Assembly: GCF_003337415.1 (NCBI RefSeq) | Contig: NZ_QPJT01000013.1 | Coordinates: 1-64,000, forward strand | DNA: 64,000 nucleotides | Origin: Anaerobacterium chartisolvens | GTDB taxonomy: Bacteria > Bacillota > Clostridia > Acetivibrionales > DSM-27016 | Direction of reading: 5' to 3' | Shown: piece after piece, positions 8,583 to 17,387 of the stretch | Numbering within the stretch: the first letter of the stretch is position 1 | Layout of the letters: every line of letters starts with the position of its first letter | The notes under the pieces: generated by a model | What the model was told of the DNA's origin: nothing | The model's input: the letters and a program-made list of their open reading frames with translations, nothing else | The model's database searches: none | Made by a program: the position numbers and the translations under genes

Positions 8583-9776
8583 ATGAGGAAGTTTAGCAGA
8601 ATCTTTGCAGTTTTAGCAGTAGCAGTATTTACATTATCCATGCTTGTAGGATGTTCGTCGGATGAAATTACAGTATTCGATGCTTTAAACAAAATGTCGG
8701 ACATAAAGTCAATGGAAACAGATTCGGTAATTACCTTTAAGATGGATGTATCAGGCATCTCTGAGGAGGAAAAGGCTTTAAATGGAGGAATAGTTACTGC
8801 TTTGAATGGCTCAAAGCTGGATATAAGCCAAAAAATAATCCGAAATGATAAAAAAACCGTAGCAAAGCAGCAGGCTGGCATGAAAATGGATTTTATGGGT
8901 ATGCAGATGAATATGGGCGTATGGGCTGATGTCAACCTTGCCGGTGACAAGCCTAAAATAAACCAGATAATAAGCATACCTCCCATATTGACAATGTCCA
9001 TGCCGGAGCAGTTCAGAGGAAAGCAATACATGGTGATGGATTTTGAAAACATGCTCAGTGAGACTGATATGCCTTCGGATTACCTGAAGAAGTTAATGAA
9101 TTTGGGCAGGGAGTTTGAGCCAAAGCTCACAATGATATTGAAAAATTACATATTGAATGTTAAGGATGCTCCCAAGCTTATAACTGCAAAGGGCAAGGGG
9201 GCAATAAACGATAAGGAAGTAAGCGTATATCAGCTTAAGCTCGACGATGCGGCGTTTAAGACGTTGCTTGGAACAACTGTAAATGACCTTTCCCAGAGAA
9301 AGGATGTTATGAGCTTTATAAATGAGCTTGCACATGCCGCTATAGAAACGGCAGCCTATGAGGATCTTGATGTTGACACCGCAAAGGCTGAGTTCGACGA
9401 ATCCTTCGAGATGGTTCAAGATCAAATTCCCGTATTCCTTGAAGAATTCAACAGAGTGATGGAGGTCTTTAAGGACGTAAAAATAATAGGCGATAAGGGC
9501 GTTGTTGTTGATTATTTTATAGACAATAACGGGTATATAATAAAACAAAATTTAAGCATTAATATTGTAGTTGATGCCGCCGCGATTGAGAAGGCTATGA
9601 ATGAGGTAACGGGAAATGATGCGGAGTCCTATGCTCAAGGCGTTTATAATCTGGAAATCGATGTTAAAAGCGACACCAAAAACATTAACAAGCCAGTAAA
9701 TATAGAATTTCCCAAGGTTAATGCCGAGAACTCCTTTAATTACAGCGAGTTTATGAATAGCACAGCTGAATTTTAG
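8583..9776 (+). CDS. Predicted lipoprotein of unknown function
   Basis: A 397-residue exported protein. The lipobox LVGC sits about 23 residues in, after a short Lys/Arg and hydrophobic signal, so it should be lipid-anchored on the outer face of the membrane. The mature part begins by referring to a dependent-variable-like FDALNKMSDIKSM segment, seen in Gram-positive lipoproteins with long antiparallel beta-sheets. No catalytic motif is visible. It is flanked by its own promoter and a strong terminator, so it is monocistronic. I can name no substrate or partner. Confidence 0.8.
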   Translation: MRKFSRIFAVLAVAVFTLSMLVGCSSDEITVFDALNKMSDIKSMETDSVITFKMDVSGISEEEKALNGGIVTALNGSKLDISQKIIRNDKKTVAKQQAGMKMDFMGMQMNMGVWADVNLAGDKPKINQIISIPPILTMSMPEQFRGKQYMVMDFENMLSETDMPSDYLKKLMNLGREFEPKLTMILKNYILNVKDAPKLITAKGKGAINDKEVSVYQLKLDDAAFKTLLGTTVNDLSQRKDVMSFINELAHAAIETAAYEDLDVDTAKAEFDESFEMVQDQIPVFLEEFNRVMEVFKDVKIIGDKGVVVDYFIDNNGYIIKQNLSINIVVDAAAIEKAMNEVTGNDAESYAQGVYNLEIDVKSDTKNINKPVNIEFPKVNAENSFNYSEFMNSTAEF

Positions 9777-9801
9777 CCTTTAGAAGCACAGAAATAAAAA
9801 A

Positions 9802-9838
9802 ATGCCGGGTGCGGCAAAGCACCCGAGCATTTTTTTTT
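9802..9838 (+). terminator. Rho-independent terminator after the lipoprotein gene
   Basis: ATGCCGGGTGC and GCACCCGAGCAT arms around a short loop are followed by eight T. Confidence 0.92.
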
Positions 9839-9984
9839 AACATTTGAAGCATATTGCACTTTTGCTTTGGAGCATATATAATTTTATATGTATTTTTAGG
9901 AAAGGTTAAAAAACACCGCTAGAAAAATAAAACTTGGCTGATGTTCATTTTTTAAGTTTTAACTGTAAAGAGAATGGTTTAAAC

Positions 9985-10151
9985 GCTCTGATAATGCCGG
10001 ACTTCATTGGCCGGCATTGCCAGAGCACCGTGCCTTGTTTATTAAACAAGCCTTATTGCAGAGAGCTTTTATAAACAACATGGTTTAGACAGCTCTTAAT
10101 TAAAAATATTTCCGTTTTAAAGCATTTTTATACCTCTTTGGAAATGTTTTT
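9985..10151 (+). promoter_or_regulatory. Structured, unassigned leader upstream of the HD-GYP gene
   Basis: Four consecutive stem-loops can be drawn. The first pairs GCTCTG (9985-9990) with CAGAGC (10021-10026) and encloses TGCCGG/CCGGCA. The second pairs CTTGTTT (10034-10040) with AAACAAG (10044-10050). The third pairs AGAGCT (10062-10067) with AGCTCT (10091-10096) and encloses TAAAC/GTTTA. The last pairs ATTTCC (10108-10113) with GGAAAT (10140-10145), followed by GTTTTTAT like a weak terminator. I recognise no known riboswitch class. The stretch 9839-9984 shows nothing clear. Confidence 0.45.
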
Positions 10152-10223
10152 ATAGTTGAAAGCTAAAAATTAAAAACGAATTAATAAAAAGATCTTAATT
10201 CATACAGACCAAGGGGGCAATTT

Positions 10224-11231
10224 ATGAGGCTTGTAGGGGCAAAATCCTTGACCGCAGGCGACGTGCTGGCAATGCCTGTTCTTACTTCAAGCGGAAAGAC
10301 CATCTTAAATTCCGCAGTGGTGCTTACCGACGCATATATTGATAAGCTGAGGCAATTTAAGATATATAAGGTTTACATAGATGATGGAAGGTTTGATGAT
10401 GTAGAATTAATGGAGAACCTTGATGCAAGAACAAAAAATAATGCAATGCAGGTAATAGAGGATACATATGAGCGTGTTCAGAAGTCAAAGGAAATAGACG
10501 AATATCTTATAAAGGACATTGCAAAAGAAATTATTGAGTATGTACGGGGGTGCAAGGACAAAGGAATAAGCCTTCTTGCCGCCGATGTGGTCGATAATTA
10601 CATAACCCGGCATTCTCTTAATGTGGCGATTTTCACAGCATATCTGGGGAGCAGGATAAATTATAATTACAATATGCTTTGCGATTTGGTTACAGGCGCC
10701 TTGATTCATGATATGGGGAGAGAGAACATAAGTGAAGAAAGCCCCGAGCATGTCCAAAAGGGGTTTGACGCCATGAGGAGGTGCAGGGGCTTAAGCCTTC
10801 ATTCAGCTATTGTTTGCTATGAGCACCACGAAAATTTCAACGGCACGGGATATCCGCGAAAGCTCAAGGGATCATCCATATCGGAGTTCAGCAGAATTAT
10901 CAGAGTTGCCGATGTGTACGACAATGTACTGCATGGCTACCACAACAACAATGTTTCTGTAATGCCTCATCAGGCCTTTGAGTATGTGCTGGCGCTTTCG
11001 GATAAGATACTTGATCCTGAATTTGTACAGTTGTTTCGGGATACCATCGTGTTTTTCCCTAATGGATGCACCGTATTACTCAGCAATGGGCTTAAGGGGG
11101 TTGTAATAAGACAGAATCTCGGAAGCCCGCAAAGGCCGGTAGTGAGAATTTACAATGATTCAAGTGTAATAGGCGAGGTTGACCTTTTTAAAAGCCTTAC
11201 CTTGTTTATAAAGGAAGTAATAGTGGTTTAG
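10224..11231 (+). CDS. HD-GYP domain protein, likely c-di-GMP phosphodiesterase
   Basis: A 335-residue cytoplasmic protein. The first 110 residues are an N-terminal region typical of stand-alone HD-GYP proteins (a DUF3391-like opening with LTAGDVLAMPV). The HD-GYP core has His130, the His162-Asp163 pair, His201-His202 and the GTGYP motif (residues 207-211). These residues normally bind two or three metals and hydrolyse cyclic di-GMP to pGpG or GMP. A C-terminal region of about 60 residues resembles a small beta domain. The start has AGGGGGCAA before it. With the second HD-GYP gene at 29.8 kb and the c-di-GMP riboswitch at 55.2 kb, it shows that this organism uses c-di-GMP. Confidence 0.9.
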   Translation: MRLVGAKSLTAGDVLAMPVLTSSGKTILNSAVVLTDAYIDKLRQFKIYKVYIDDGRFDDVELMENLDARTKNNAMQVIEDTYERVQKSKEIDEYLIKDIAKEIIEYVRGCKDKGISLLAADVVDNYITRHSLNVAIFTAYLGSRINYNYNMLCDLVTGALIHDMGRENISEESPEHVQKGFDAMRRCRGLSLHSAIVCYEHHENFNGTGYPRKLKGSSISEFSRIIRVADVYDNVLHGYHNNNVSVMPHQAFEYVLALSDKILDPEFVQLFRDTIVFFPNGCTVLLSNGLKGVVIRQNLGSPQRPVVRIYNDSSVIGEVDLFKSLTLFIKEVIVV

Positions 11232-11292
11232 CGGCCTTGGCGGTGCATAACGCTCCACAAGCGCATTTAAAGAGAAAGTGCTATAACAAATA

Positions 11293-11331
11293 CAAGCCGG
11301 ACGTAGGCCCCCGCAGCCTGTGTCCGGCTTG
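11293..11331. terminator. Bidirectional hairpin between convergent genes
   Basis: CAAGCCGGAC (11293-11302) pairs with GTCCGGCTTG (11322-11331), and flanking AACAA/TTGTT extends it. It separates the HD-GYP gene from the converging phosphoglycerate mutase gene. Confidence 0.7.
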
Positions 11332-11346
11332 CACTTGTTAAGCAAT

Positions 11347-12558
11347 TTATCCCTTTATGAGCTTATCCATCAGAGTGTGGCCCTCTTCAATGAATATTCC
11401 GCTTTTTTTAGCCTCAAACTCGTCATAGCCCTCTATTATGGCAGACGGCTTTTTTAGGCTCTTTTGATAAAGAATAAACGGAACAGGCTCGGGAGTATGG
11501 GTTCTGAGAGACAACGGTGTAGGGTGGTCGGGCAGCACAAGTATTCTATAGTCATCGTACTTTTCCATCCCGTCCATCAAAGGCTTTACTACCTGCTCGT
11601 CAATCAATTCTATTGCCTTGACCTTGTTTTCTATTTCATACCTGTGCCCGCATTCATCGGGAGCCTCTATATGCACATATACGAAATCCCGGCCCGATTC
11701 CAGTTCCTTTAAGGCCGCATGTGCTTTGCCGGCAAAATTGGTATGTATATTTCCTGTCGCGCCCTCCACATCCACAGACTCAAGACCCGCGCACAGTCCT
11801 ATGCCCTTTATCAGATCCACAGCGGAAATTACCGAGCCCTTAATGCCGTATTTTTCATGAAACTCAGGAATGGCTGGCTTTTTACCCTCACCCCACAGCC
11901 ATATTGAGTTGGCTGGCCGAAGGCCCCTTTTAATTCTGTCTCTGTTTACGGCATGATCCTTTAAAAACGCGCTGCTTTCAACCATCATGTCGAGAAGAAG
12001 CCTTCCGTATTCTCCTTCTGGAAGGTAGCGGGTTATTTTTCTTTCAAGTATATCATGAGGAGGAGTAAGATTCAGGCCCTCGGGGCCGTTTGTCCAGATC
12101 ATGCAGTGACGGTAGCTGATTCCCGGATAAAAGACAATGTCCTTTGTTTTAAGGTGATGATTAACAGCTTCAATTAATTGTGCCGATTCCTCGGTTGATA
12201 TTTCATCTGAGCTGTAGTCAATCATTACCTTGTCAGAGTAGCTTGGTTCATCTGACAGTGTAACCAGATTGCACCTGAAAGCAACGTCACTTTCAGAAAG
12301 CTCAATTTGCATGCTTATGGCCTCCAAAGGGGAACGGCCTGTATAATATAATTTGGGGTTATATCCCATAACCGACAGGTTTGCGGCATCGCTTCCCGGA
12401 GGGATGCCATCGGGGATTGTCTTTACCATGCCCGTTTCGCCATGCTTTGCAAGAAAATCGATATTGGGCTTTTTTGCACACTGAAGAGGAGTTTTATTAT
12501 TTAACTGAGGCATTGGGTAATCTGCCATTCCATCTCCCAGAACAACTACATATTTCAT
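11347..12558 (-). CDS. apgM: Cofactor-independent phosphoglycerate mutase, archaeal type (ApgM-like)
   Basis: A 403-residue alkaline-phosphatase-superfamily enzyme that would interconvert 3- and 2-phosphoglycerate in glycolysis. Metal-binding LGDGMADYP opens the protein. The probable nucleophile Ser lies in PPGSDAANLSVMGY, and PDHPTP near the C-terminus carries further metal ligands. The bacterial branch of this family has also been annotated as a proposed homoserine kinase, so the reaction is not certain. The frame extends 13 codons upstream, but MKYVVVLGDG with AAGGGCAGG just before it is the natural start. It is a single minus-strand gene. Confidence 0.87.
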   Translation of the reverse strand: MKYVVVLGDGMADYPMPQLNNKTPLQCAKKPNIDFLAKHGETGMVKTIPDGIPPGSDAANLSVMGYNPKLYYTGRSPLEAISMQIELSESDVAFRCNLVTLSDEPSYSDKVMIDYSSDEISTEESAQLIEAVNHHLKTKDIVFYPGISYRHCMIWTNGPEGLNLTPPHDILERKITRYLPEGEYGRLLLDMMVESSAFLKDHAVNRDRIKRGLRPANSIWLWGEGKKPAIPEFHEKYGIKGSVISAVDLIKGIGLCAGLESVDVEGATGNIHTNFAGKAHAALKELESGRDFVYVHIEAPDECGHRYEIENKVKAIELIDEQVVKPLMDGMEKYDDYRILVLPDHPTPLSLRTHTPEPVPFILYQKSLKKPSAIIEGYDEFEAKKSGIFIEEGHTLMDKLIKG

Positions 12559-12713
12559 AAGCCTGCCCTTCTTTTCGTTTATATTTGGATAACACATATG
12601 TTTATTTCACCACCAAATATTATAGCAAAATTCGTAAGCTGTGCAAACATTAAAAATAATCATTGTTCCCATTTGTGCTATTTGGCAGACCCATAAGGAT
12701 TTCTTAAAATAAA

Positions 12714-12742
12714 TTGCAAATATGTACAGCGGGAGTTATAAT
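12714..12742 (+). promoter_or_regulatory. Sigma-A promoter of the Fur-family gene
   Basis: TTGCAA (12714-12719) and TATAAT (12737-12742) are separated by 17 bases, about 60 bases before the fur start. Confidence 0.65.
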
Positions 12743-12800
12743 ATGCTTAACTATATAGAAACAATATCGCTGTGGGAAAGAATTTTTGGGAGTGATTTAA

Positions 12801-13253
12801 ATGGCTGATAGAATGGAAGATTTCAGGAATCAACTTAAGGAAAAGGGTTATAAGCTCACAATGCAAAGGCAGGCTGTTCTGAATTCAATAATTGAACATG
12901 AGGGAGAGCACTTAAGCACTGAGGAAATATATGAGCTGGTTAAAAAAAATCATCCTGAGATAGGACTTGCCACAGTATATAGAACCTTGCTGCTGTTAGA
13001 CAGAATGGAGCTTGTTTATAAGCTTGATTTAGATGACGGGTGCAGCAGGTATGAGCTCAATAAGGATAATGAGGACCACAGGCATCATCACCTTATATGC
13101 ACCGAGTGCGGTTCGGTAGAGGAGGTGCAGGAGGATTTGCTTGAGTCCCTTGAGGAGCAGATTCTTCAAAAGAACGGCTTTATAATAAAGGATCACAGGG
13201 TGAAATTCTATGGGTGCTGCAAAAAGTGTATCGAGCTTCTGAGGAAGCCGTAA
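12801..13253 (+). CDS. fur: Fur-family metalloregulator
   Basis: A 150-residue metal-dependent transcription factor. The N-terminal winged helix contains LTMQRQAVLNSI and the recognition region IGLATVYRTLLLLDRM. The C-terminal dimerisation domain has the regulatory HRHHHLIC cluster and two CxxC pairs (CTECG, CCKKC) for structural zinc. The sequence is closest by eye to Fur proper rather than PerR or Zur, but residues that separate those groups were not tested. GGGAGTGAT precedes the ATG. It controls iron or another metal regulon. The promoter of the next gene carries a palindrome that is not an obvious Fur box. Confidence 0.88.
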   Translation: MADRMEDFRNQLKEKGYKLTMQRQAVLNSIIEHEGEHLSTEEIYELVKKNHPEIGLATVYRTLLLLDRMELVYKLDLDDGCSRYELNKDNEDHRHHHLICTECGSVEEVQEDLLESLEEQILQKNGFIIKDHRVKFYGCCKKCIELLRKP

Positions 13254-13293
13254 TAGAAGCTAAAACAGCGTTTTGAAAAAAATTAAAGATTGG

Positions 13294-13335
13294 CTTGCAC
13301 ACATTGATATATAGTAGTATATTAATGTGTGCAAG
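13294..13335 (+). promoter_or_regulatory. Promoter embraced by a perfect 12-bp palindrome
   Basis: CTTGCACACATT (13294-13305) and AATGTGTGCAAG (13324-13335) are perfect inverted repeats 18 bases apart. The left arm contains the -35 TTGCAC (13295-13300). The -10 TATATT (13318-13323) ends just before the right arm, 17 bases downstream. A dimeric repressor bound here would block RNA polymerase. It drives the amidohydrolase gene. Confidence 0.75.
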
Positions 13336-13378
13336 GATTTTAGATTGCCTTAAGGCTGGTTTGTGGGGTAGACATAAT

Positions 13379-14236
13379 ATGATAAGCGGATATAAAATTG
13401 TAGATGGACATGTTCACACATATGCGACAGACAAGATTGCACACAGGATTATTCAGGCATTTAATGAAATTTACGACATTAAATTTGAAAATCCCGGTAC
13501 GGGAAGTATAGAGGATGTTCGGAGTAACATGAATAAGGAGGGTATAGACTATACGGTAATGGCCAATTTTGCCCCTCCTAAGATTCTTCATAAAAATAAT
13601 CTCTGGAGCCTTGAAGCATCAAAAAATAATAAGGGCTTGGTGCCTTTAGTAAGCTTTCATCCCGAAATGGAGGGAGCTTTAACGGAGCTTTTGGAAGACT
13701 ATATTGAGAGAGGCGCAAGGGGTATAAAATTTCACCCTATGGCTCAGGGCTTTGAGCCGGGGCATAAGGGCATAGAGAGTATATATGATTTTTGCAATGA
13801 GACAGGCTTTCCAATAGTATTTCACTGCGGAAGGGTATCTAATGCCAGATTGAATGAATATTCGGATCTTGATATGATTTTGCCTCTTATAGAGAAATAT
13901 AAGGAAATTCCTTTTGTCTTAACCCATATGGCTGATGGGGACAGGCAGGCTGTTGTGAGCTTGTCACGCAGCTACGATAATGTTTTTTTTGACACATCTA
14001 TTGTAATAACGGGCTATCCTTCAATTATGGATGTTAATGAGCCAAGCTGGCTGGATGACCAAACTGTTATTGAAACGGTAAATGAAATAGGAGCACATAG
14101 AATGCTTTTTGGCTCCGATTATCCATGGGGAAGCCCGGGGCATGACATTAAAAGGTTTTTAAAAATGAATCTGAGCAGGCAGCAAAAGGAATTGATTTTG
14201 GGACTGAATTCCATAAAGCTTTTTAAGATTGAATGA
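13379..14236 (+). CDS. Amidohydrolase (amidohydrolase-2 / TIM-barrel metal hydrolase)
   Basis: A 285-residue metal-dependent hydrolase or decarboxylase-like enzyme. Motifs in order are DGHVHTY (the HxH metal pair), GIKFHPMAQGF, PIVFHCG, PFVLTHMADGD and the C-terminal metal Asp in LFGSDYPWG. These match the ACMSD/uracil-DNA-like amidohydrolase-2 family, whose members act on many substrates, so none can be named. The start MISGYKIVDGH at 13379 follows GGGG at 13364-13367. The frame extends 28 codons upstream, but that part overlaps the promoter palindrome. It is monocistronic and probably repressor-controlled. Confidence 0.83.
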   Translation: MISGYKIVDGHVHTYATDKIAHRIIQAFNEIYDIKFENPGTGSIEDVRSNMNKEGIDYTVMANFAPPKILHKNNLWSLEASKNNKGLVPLVSFHPEMEGALTELLEDYIERGARGIKFHPMAQGFEPGHKGIESIYDFCNETGFPIVFHCGRVSNARLNEYSDLDMILPLIEKYKEIPFVLTHMADGDRQAVVSLSRSYDNVFFDTSIVITGYPSIMDVNEPSWLDDQTVIETVNEIGAHRMLFGSDYPWGSPGHDIKRFLKMNLSRQQKELILGLNSIKLFKIE

Positions 14237-14268
14237 ATATCTTATATAAAGGCTTACGCTGTTTAACG

Positions 14269-14297
14269 TGCACAAAAAAAAAGTTTTTTTTTGTGCA
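14269..14297 (+). terminator. Terminator after the amidohydrolase gene
   Basis: TGCAC followed by a run of A pairs with a run of T followed by GTGCA. The A/T stem supplies the U tract. Confidence 0.8.
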
Positions 14298-14637
14298 TAC
14301 CTATATTGAAAATGAATAAAAAAAGTAATATACTAAAAAATAGTTCGGTTAAATCCTTGTCAGTTCTTCACAATGAGGTGGGGCTTGATTTACAGAAGCA
14401 TCTTATTGTATCAGGGAGTTCATGCTTAATCCATAGGGAATGTCCTTAGGTGCGGCTTTTAATTGGAGGAGTTCTGTTAATAATATCTTCAGTAATTTAG
14501 AGGTATAATAATTTTATGGTTAATTGGGTGTTTGTATGACAAAAATTTAACAAAATACGCTATTACTATTAATCTTGGTTAATCTTAAAGGGAATTAACA
14601 TATAACTAATTAATTTAGACAAAAGGGAGAGAAAGAT
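14298..14637 (+). other. Long AT-rich leader before the dehydrogenase gene
   Basis: About 340 bases without a credible gene. It must contain the promoter of the dehydrogenase gene, since a terminator lies just upstream. I see no convincing sigma-A pair, riboswitch or complete Rex-type palindrome, only half-site-like TTTAACAA near 14547. Confidence 0.4.
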
Positions 14638-15564
14638 ATGGAATCGGCTAAATCAAAAGGAAAAGTTGTTATAATAGGCGCAGGATTTGTAGGAGCTACG
14701 GCAGCATTTTCGCTTACTATGAGTGGTATGGCATCTGAACTGGTGCTTGTTGATGTGTTTAAAGAAAAAGCAATGGGAGAGGCAATGGATTTAAATCACG
14801 GACTGTGCTTTATGGGGCAGATGTCAATATCCGATGGACATTACAGCTCGGTAAAGGATGCCGACATTATAATAATTACCGCAGGTGCGGCACGTAAGCC
14901 CGGCGAGACAAGGCTTGACCTTGCAAAGAAGAATGTTGGCATTATCAAGGACATGGTTCCTAAAATAATGGAGCATTACAATGGAGGGGTAATCCTTGTT
15001 GTCTCAAACCCTGTGGACATATTGACGTATATGGTTCAGAAATTATCAGGGCTTCCTGTGGGCAAGGTTATAGGCTCGGGGACTGTTTTAGACAGCGCCA
15101 GATTCCGCTATCAGATAAGCAAACATGCGGGAGTAGACGTAAAGAATGTTCACGGGTATATAGTGGGAGAGCATGGAGACAGCGAAGTTCCGGCATGGAG
15201 TGTAACCCACATAGCAGGAAAGAGAATGCAGGATGACACCTCACTGGATAAAGAGCTTATATTTCAGGAGGTTAGGGATGCGGGTGCCAACATAATCAAG
15301 TATAAGGGTGCTACTTATTACGGCATCGGTGTTTCCATTACAAGGATATGCGAAGCCATTCTTAAGGATCAGAATTCAATACTTACGGTAGGAAGTGTAA
15401 TAGACGGGCACTACGGCATTAATGATGTGGCTTTGAGCGTACCCTCGATTGTAAATAAGGAAGGACTCGTAAGCCTGTATGACGTTAATTTCAGCGAGGA
15501 AGATCTGGTGGCGCTTAGAAAGTCGGCAGATAAAATAAAAGAGGTGCTCGAACAGGTTAAATAA
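14638..15564 (+). CDS. LDH-like dehydrogenase, predicted malate dehydrogenase
   Basis: A 308-residue NAD-dependent 2-hydroxyacid dehydrogenase of the L-lactate/malate family. The Rossmann motif GAGFVGATAAF starts near residue 14. The catalytic His178 is in GEHGDSE, and substrate-binding Arg92 is in GETRLDL. The specificity position (Gln102 of Bacillus LDH, motif NQKPGETR) is Arg86 here (AARKPGETR). A Gln-to-Arg change there is the classical switch from lactate to malate dehydrogenase. The overall sequence is LDH-like, as in the malate dehydrogenase of the clostridial malate shunt. I therefore favour oxaloacetate/malate, with lactate as the alternative. GGGAGAG precedes the ATG. Confidence 0.85.
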   Translation: MESAKSKGKVVIIGAGFVGATAAFSLTMSGMASELVLVDVFKEKAMGEAMDLNHGLCFMGQMSISDGHYSSVKDADIIIITAGAARKPGETRLDLAKKNVGIIKDMVPKIMEHYNGGVILVVSNPVDILTYMVQKLSGLPVGKVIGSGTVLDSARFRYQISKHAGVDVKNVHGYIVGEHGDSEVPAWSVTHIAGKRMQDDTSLDKELIFQEVRDAGANIIKYKGATYYGIGVSITRICEAILKDQNSILTVGSVIDGHYGINDVALSVPSIVNKEGLVSLYDVNFSEEDLVALRKSADKIKEVLEQVK

Positions 15565-15769
15565 TTAACACTTTAATACTGCTTTAAAAAGCATTTAAAA
15601 AATAAACCCATGCTCTGCAAAACCCGATGTTTCCGGCTTAAGATATCTTTGCCCGGGAAAGAACGGCATTTGTACAGACCAAGGTTTATTTTTTTATATA
15701 ATTGTAGTATATTAATACTTGAGACTTTTTGTAACAGCGATATATTATTATAAATACGGAGTGGAATTT

Positions 15770-16567
15770 ATGCTGCATGAGTTTTCAAGAACAGAGATGA
15801 TAATAGGGGCGGAGGCCTTAGACAGGCTTAGAAGAAGTAAAATTGCGGTATTTGGAATCGGAGGGGTGGGAAGCTTTGCAGTGGAAGGTCTGGCACGCTC
15901 GGGGATAGAAAAATTTGTGCTTATTGATGACGATTGCATATGTCTTACAAATATAAACAGGCAGCTTCATGCCACCAGAAAGACAGTAGGCAGGCCCAAG
16001 GTGGAAGTGATGAGGGAAAGAATAATTGACATCAACCCCAGAGCTGAGGTAATAACGCATCAGAAATTTTATCTTCCTGACACCGAGGACGAGCTTATAC
16101 AGGAGGACCTTGACTATATTGTTGATGCGATAGATACCGTCACCGGCAAAATAGGTCTTGTTTTGGCGGCAAAGCAGCGGGACATTCCCATTATAAGCTG
16201 CCTTGGTACAGGCAACAAGCTTGACCCGACAAGGCTCGAAGTTTCGGATGTTTTTAAGACATCCGTATGCCCTCTTGCAAGGGTTATGAGAAAGGAGCTC
16301 AGGCAAAGGGCGGTATCCTCCTTAAAGGTTGTGTATTCAAAGGAGGAGCCCATAAAGCCTGTAGAAACAGAGACTTCAAGCTGCAGCAGCAAATGCATAT
16401 GTCCTCCCGGCACCGCGAGAAAGTGCACTGTTCGGCACCAGATTCCCGGAAGCATTTCTTTTGTTCCTTCGGTTGCGGGGATGATTATAGCGGGTGAGGT
16501 AATTAAGGATATTATGAGGGGCGGCAATTCTATGCAGTATTCAAGTGATGCCGCCGGGAAGGGCTAA
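15770..16567 (+). CDS. tcdA: tRNA threonylcarbamoyladenosine dehydratase (TcdA/CsdL family)
   Basis: A 265-residue E1-like ATP-dependent enzyme that converts t6A37 of tRNAs to its cyclic form. The opening HEFSRTEMIIGAEALDRL and the nucleotide-binding GIGGVGSFAVEGLARSG are typical, followed by INRQLHA, DAIDTVTGK and the Cys-containing C-terminal region with SFVPSVAGM. GGAGTGG precedes ATG 15770. The upstream in-frame codons lack a binding site. The next gene starts 12 bases after the stop, so it probably leads an operon with the ATPase. Confidence 0.92.
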   Translation: MLHEFSRTEMIIGAEALDRLRRSKIAVFGIGGVGSFAVEGLARSGIEKFVLIDDDCICLTNINRQLHATRKTVGRPKVEVMRERIIDINPRAEVITHQKFYLPDTEDELIQEDLDYIVDAIDTVTGKIGLVLAAKQRDIPIISCLGTGNKLDPTRLEVSDVFKTSVCPLARVMRKELRQRAVSSLKVVYSKEEPIKPVETETSSCSSKCICPPGTARKCTVRHQIPGSISFVPSVAGMIIAGEVIKDIMRGGNSMQYSSDAAGKG

Positions 16568-16579
16568 GGGATCAGTGTT

Positions 16580-17248
16580 ATGTTCAACAAACGTATCGGA
16601 ATATTTACAGGACATTTTGGAAGCGGTAAGACTGAGGTGGCTGTGAACTATGCTTTAAAGCTCGCGGAAAAGGGCTGTAAAACGGCTATAGTGGATTTTG
16701 ATATAGTAAACCCGTATTTCAGAACTGCAGATGCAAGGGAGCGCCTTGAAAGCAGGGGAATATATGTGCTTGCACCGATGTATGCAAACACAAATGTCGA
16801 TGTACCGGCACTGCCTGCCGAAATAAGCGCCATATTTGAAAAAAAGGAATACAGGGTTGTATTTGATGTGGGGGGAGATGACTTAGGAGCGAGAGTGCTT
16901 TCCAGATACAGGAATGAAATTGGGGAAGACGACTATGAAATGTTTTTTGTTATTAATATAAAAAGGCCCATGACAGACACAGTCCGCAAAATCTGCGATA
17001 TGGCGGAAGAAATACAGTATTCTTCAAGGCTTAAAATCACCAGCCTTGTAAACAATACCAACCTGCTTGGAAAAACCACCTTTGAGCACATTGAGGAGGG
17101 GCATAGGATGATATCCGAGGTTTCGGAAAAAATGAATATACCTATAGGCTTTACAAGCTTGATAGGAAAAAGCGGGGAGGAATTGGAGATCCGGGCAGGA
17201 GCGGAGATACTGAGGATGGAAAAGCTTATAAAGCTGCCATGGGATTGA
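16580..17248 (+). CDS. MinD/CobQ-like P-loop ATPase
   Basis: A 222-residue protein with Walker A GHFGSGKTE near residue 11 and the SIMIBI-class second motif IVDFDIVNPYFRT, then FDVGGDDLG as the Walker B region. It resembles ATPases that in Clostridia sit beside 2-oxoacid:ferredoxin oxidoreductase genes. Here that operon begins about 1 kb downstream, beyond the PIN toxin-antitoxin pair. A role in maturation or regulation of the oxidoreductase is inference from context. The biochemical target is unknown. Confidence 0.8.
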   Translation: MFNKRIGIFTGHFGSGKTEVAVNYALKLAEKGCKTAIVDFDIVNPYFRTADARERLESRGIYVLAPMYANTNVDVPALPAEISAIFEKKEYRVVFDVGGDDLGARVLSRYRNEIGEDDYEMFFVINIKRPMTDTVRKICDMAEEIQYSSRLKITSLVNNTNLLGKTTFEHIEEGHRMISEVSEKMNIPIGFTSLIGKSGEELEIRAGAEILRMEKLIKLPWD

Positions 17249-17335
17249 ATACCAGCAAGAAGCATTAGAGCATTCATAAAAGTTATGTAATGTTAACTTT
17301 CCGTAGTAAGACCGGCTACTAAACGGATAAACAGA

Positions 17336-17364
17336 TTGATATTTAACCGGGACTACCATATAAT
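17336..17364 (+). promoter_or_regulatory. Sigma-A promoter of the PIN toxin-antitoxin operon
   Basis: TTGATA (17336-17341) and TATAAT (17359-17364) are separated by 17 bases. The start codon follows 23 bases later. Confidence 0.75.
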
Positions 17365-17387
17365 ATTAAATATAGGGTGATGTGTTA

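Noticed and set aside
14500-14637. Rex operator before the dehydrogenase gene
   Set aside because: Only half-site-like TTTAACAA is present; no full palindrome is seen.
10201-15682. Shared 12-mer TACAGACCAAGG before the HD-GYP and tcdA genes
   Set aside because: Over a hundred chance 12-mer pairs are expected in a window of this size, and the positions relative to the genes differ.
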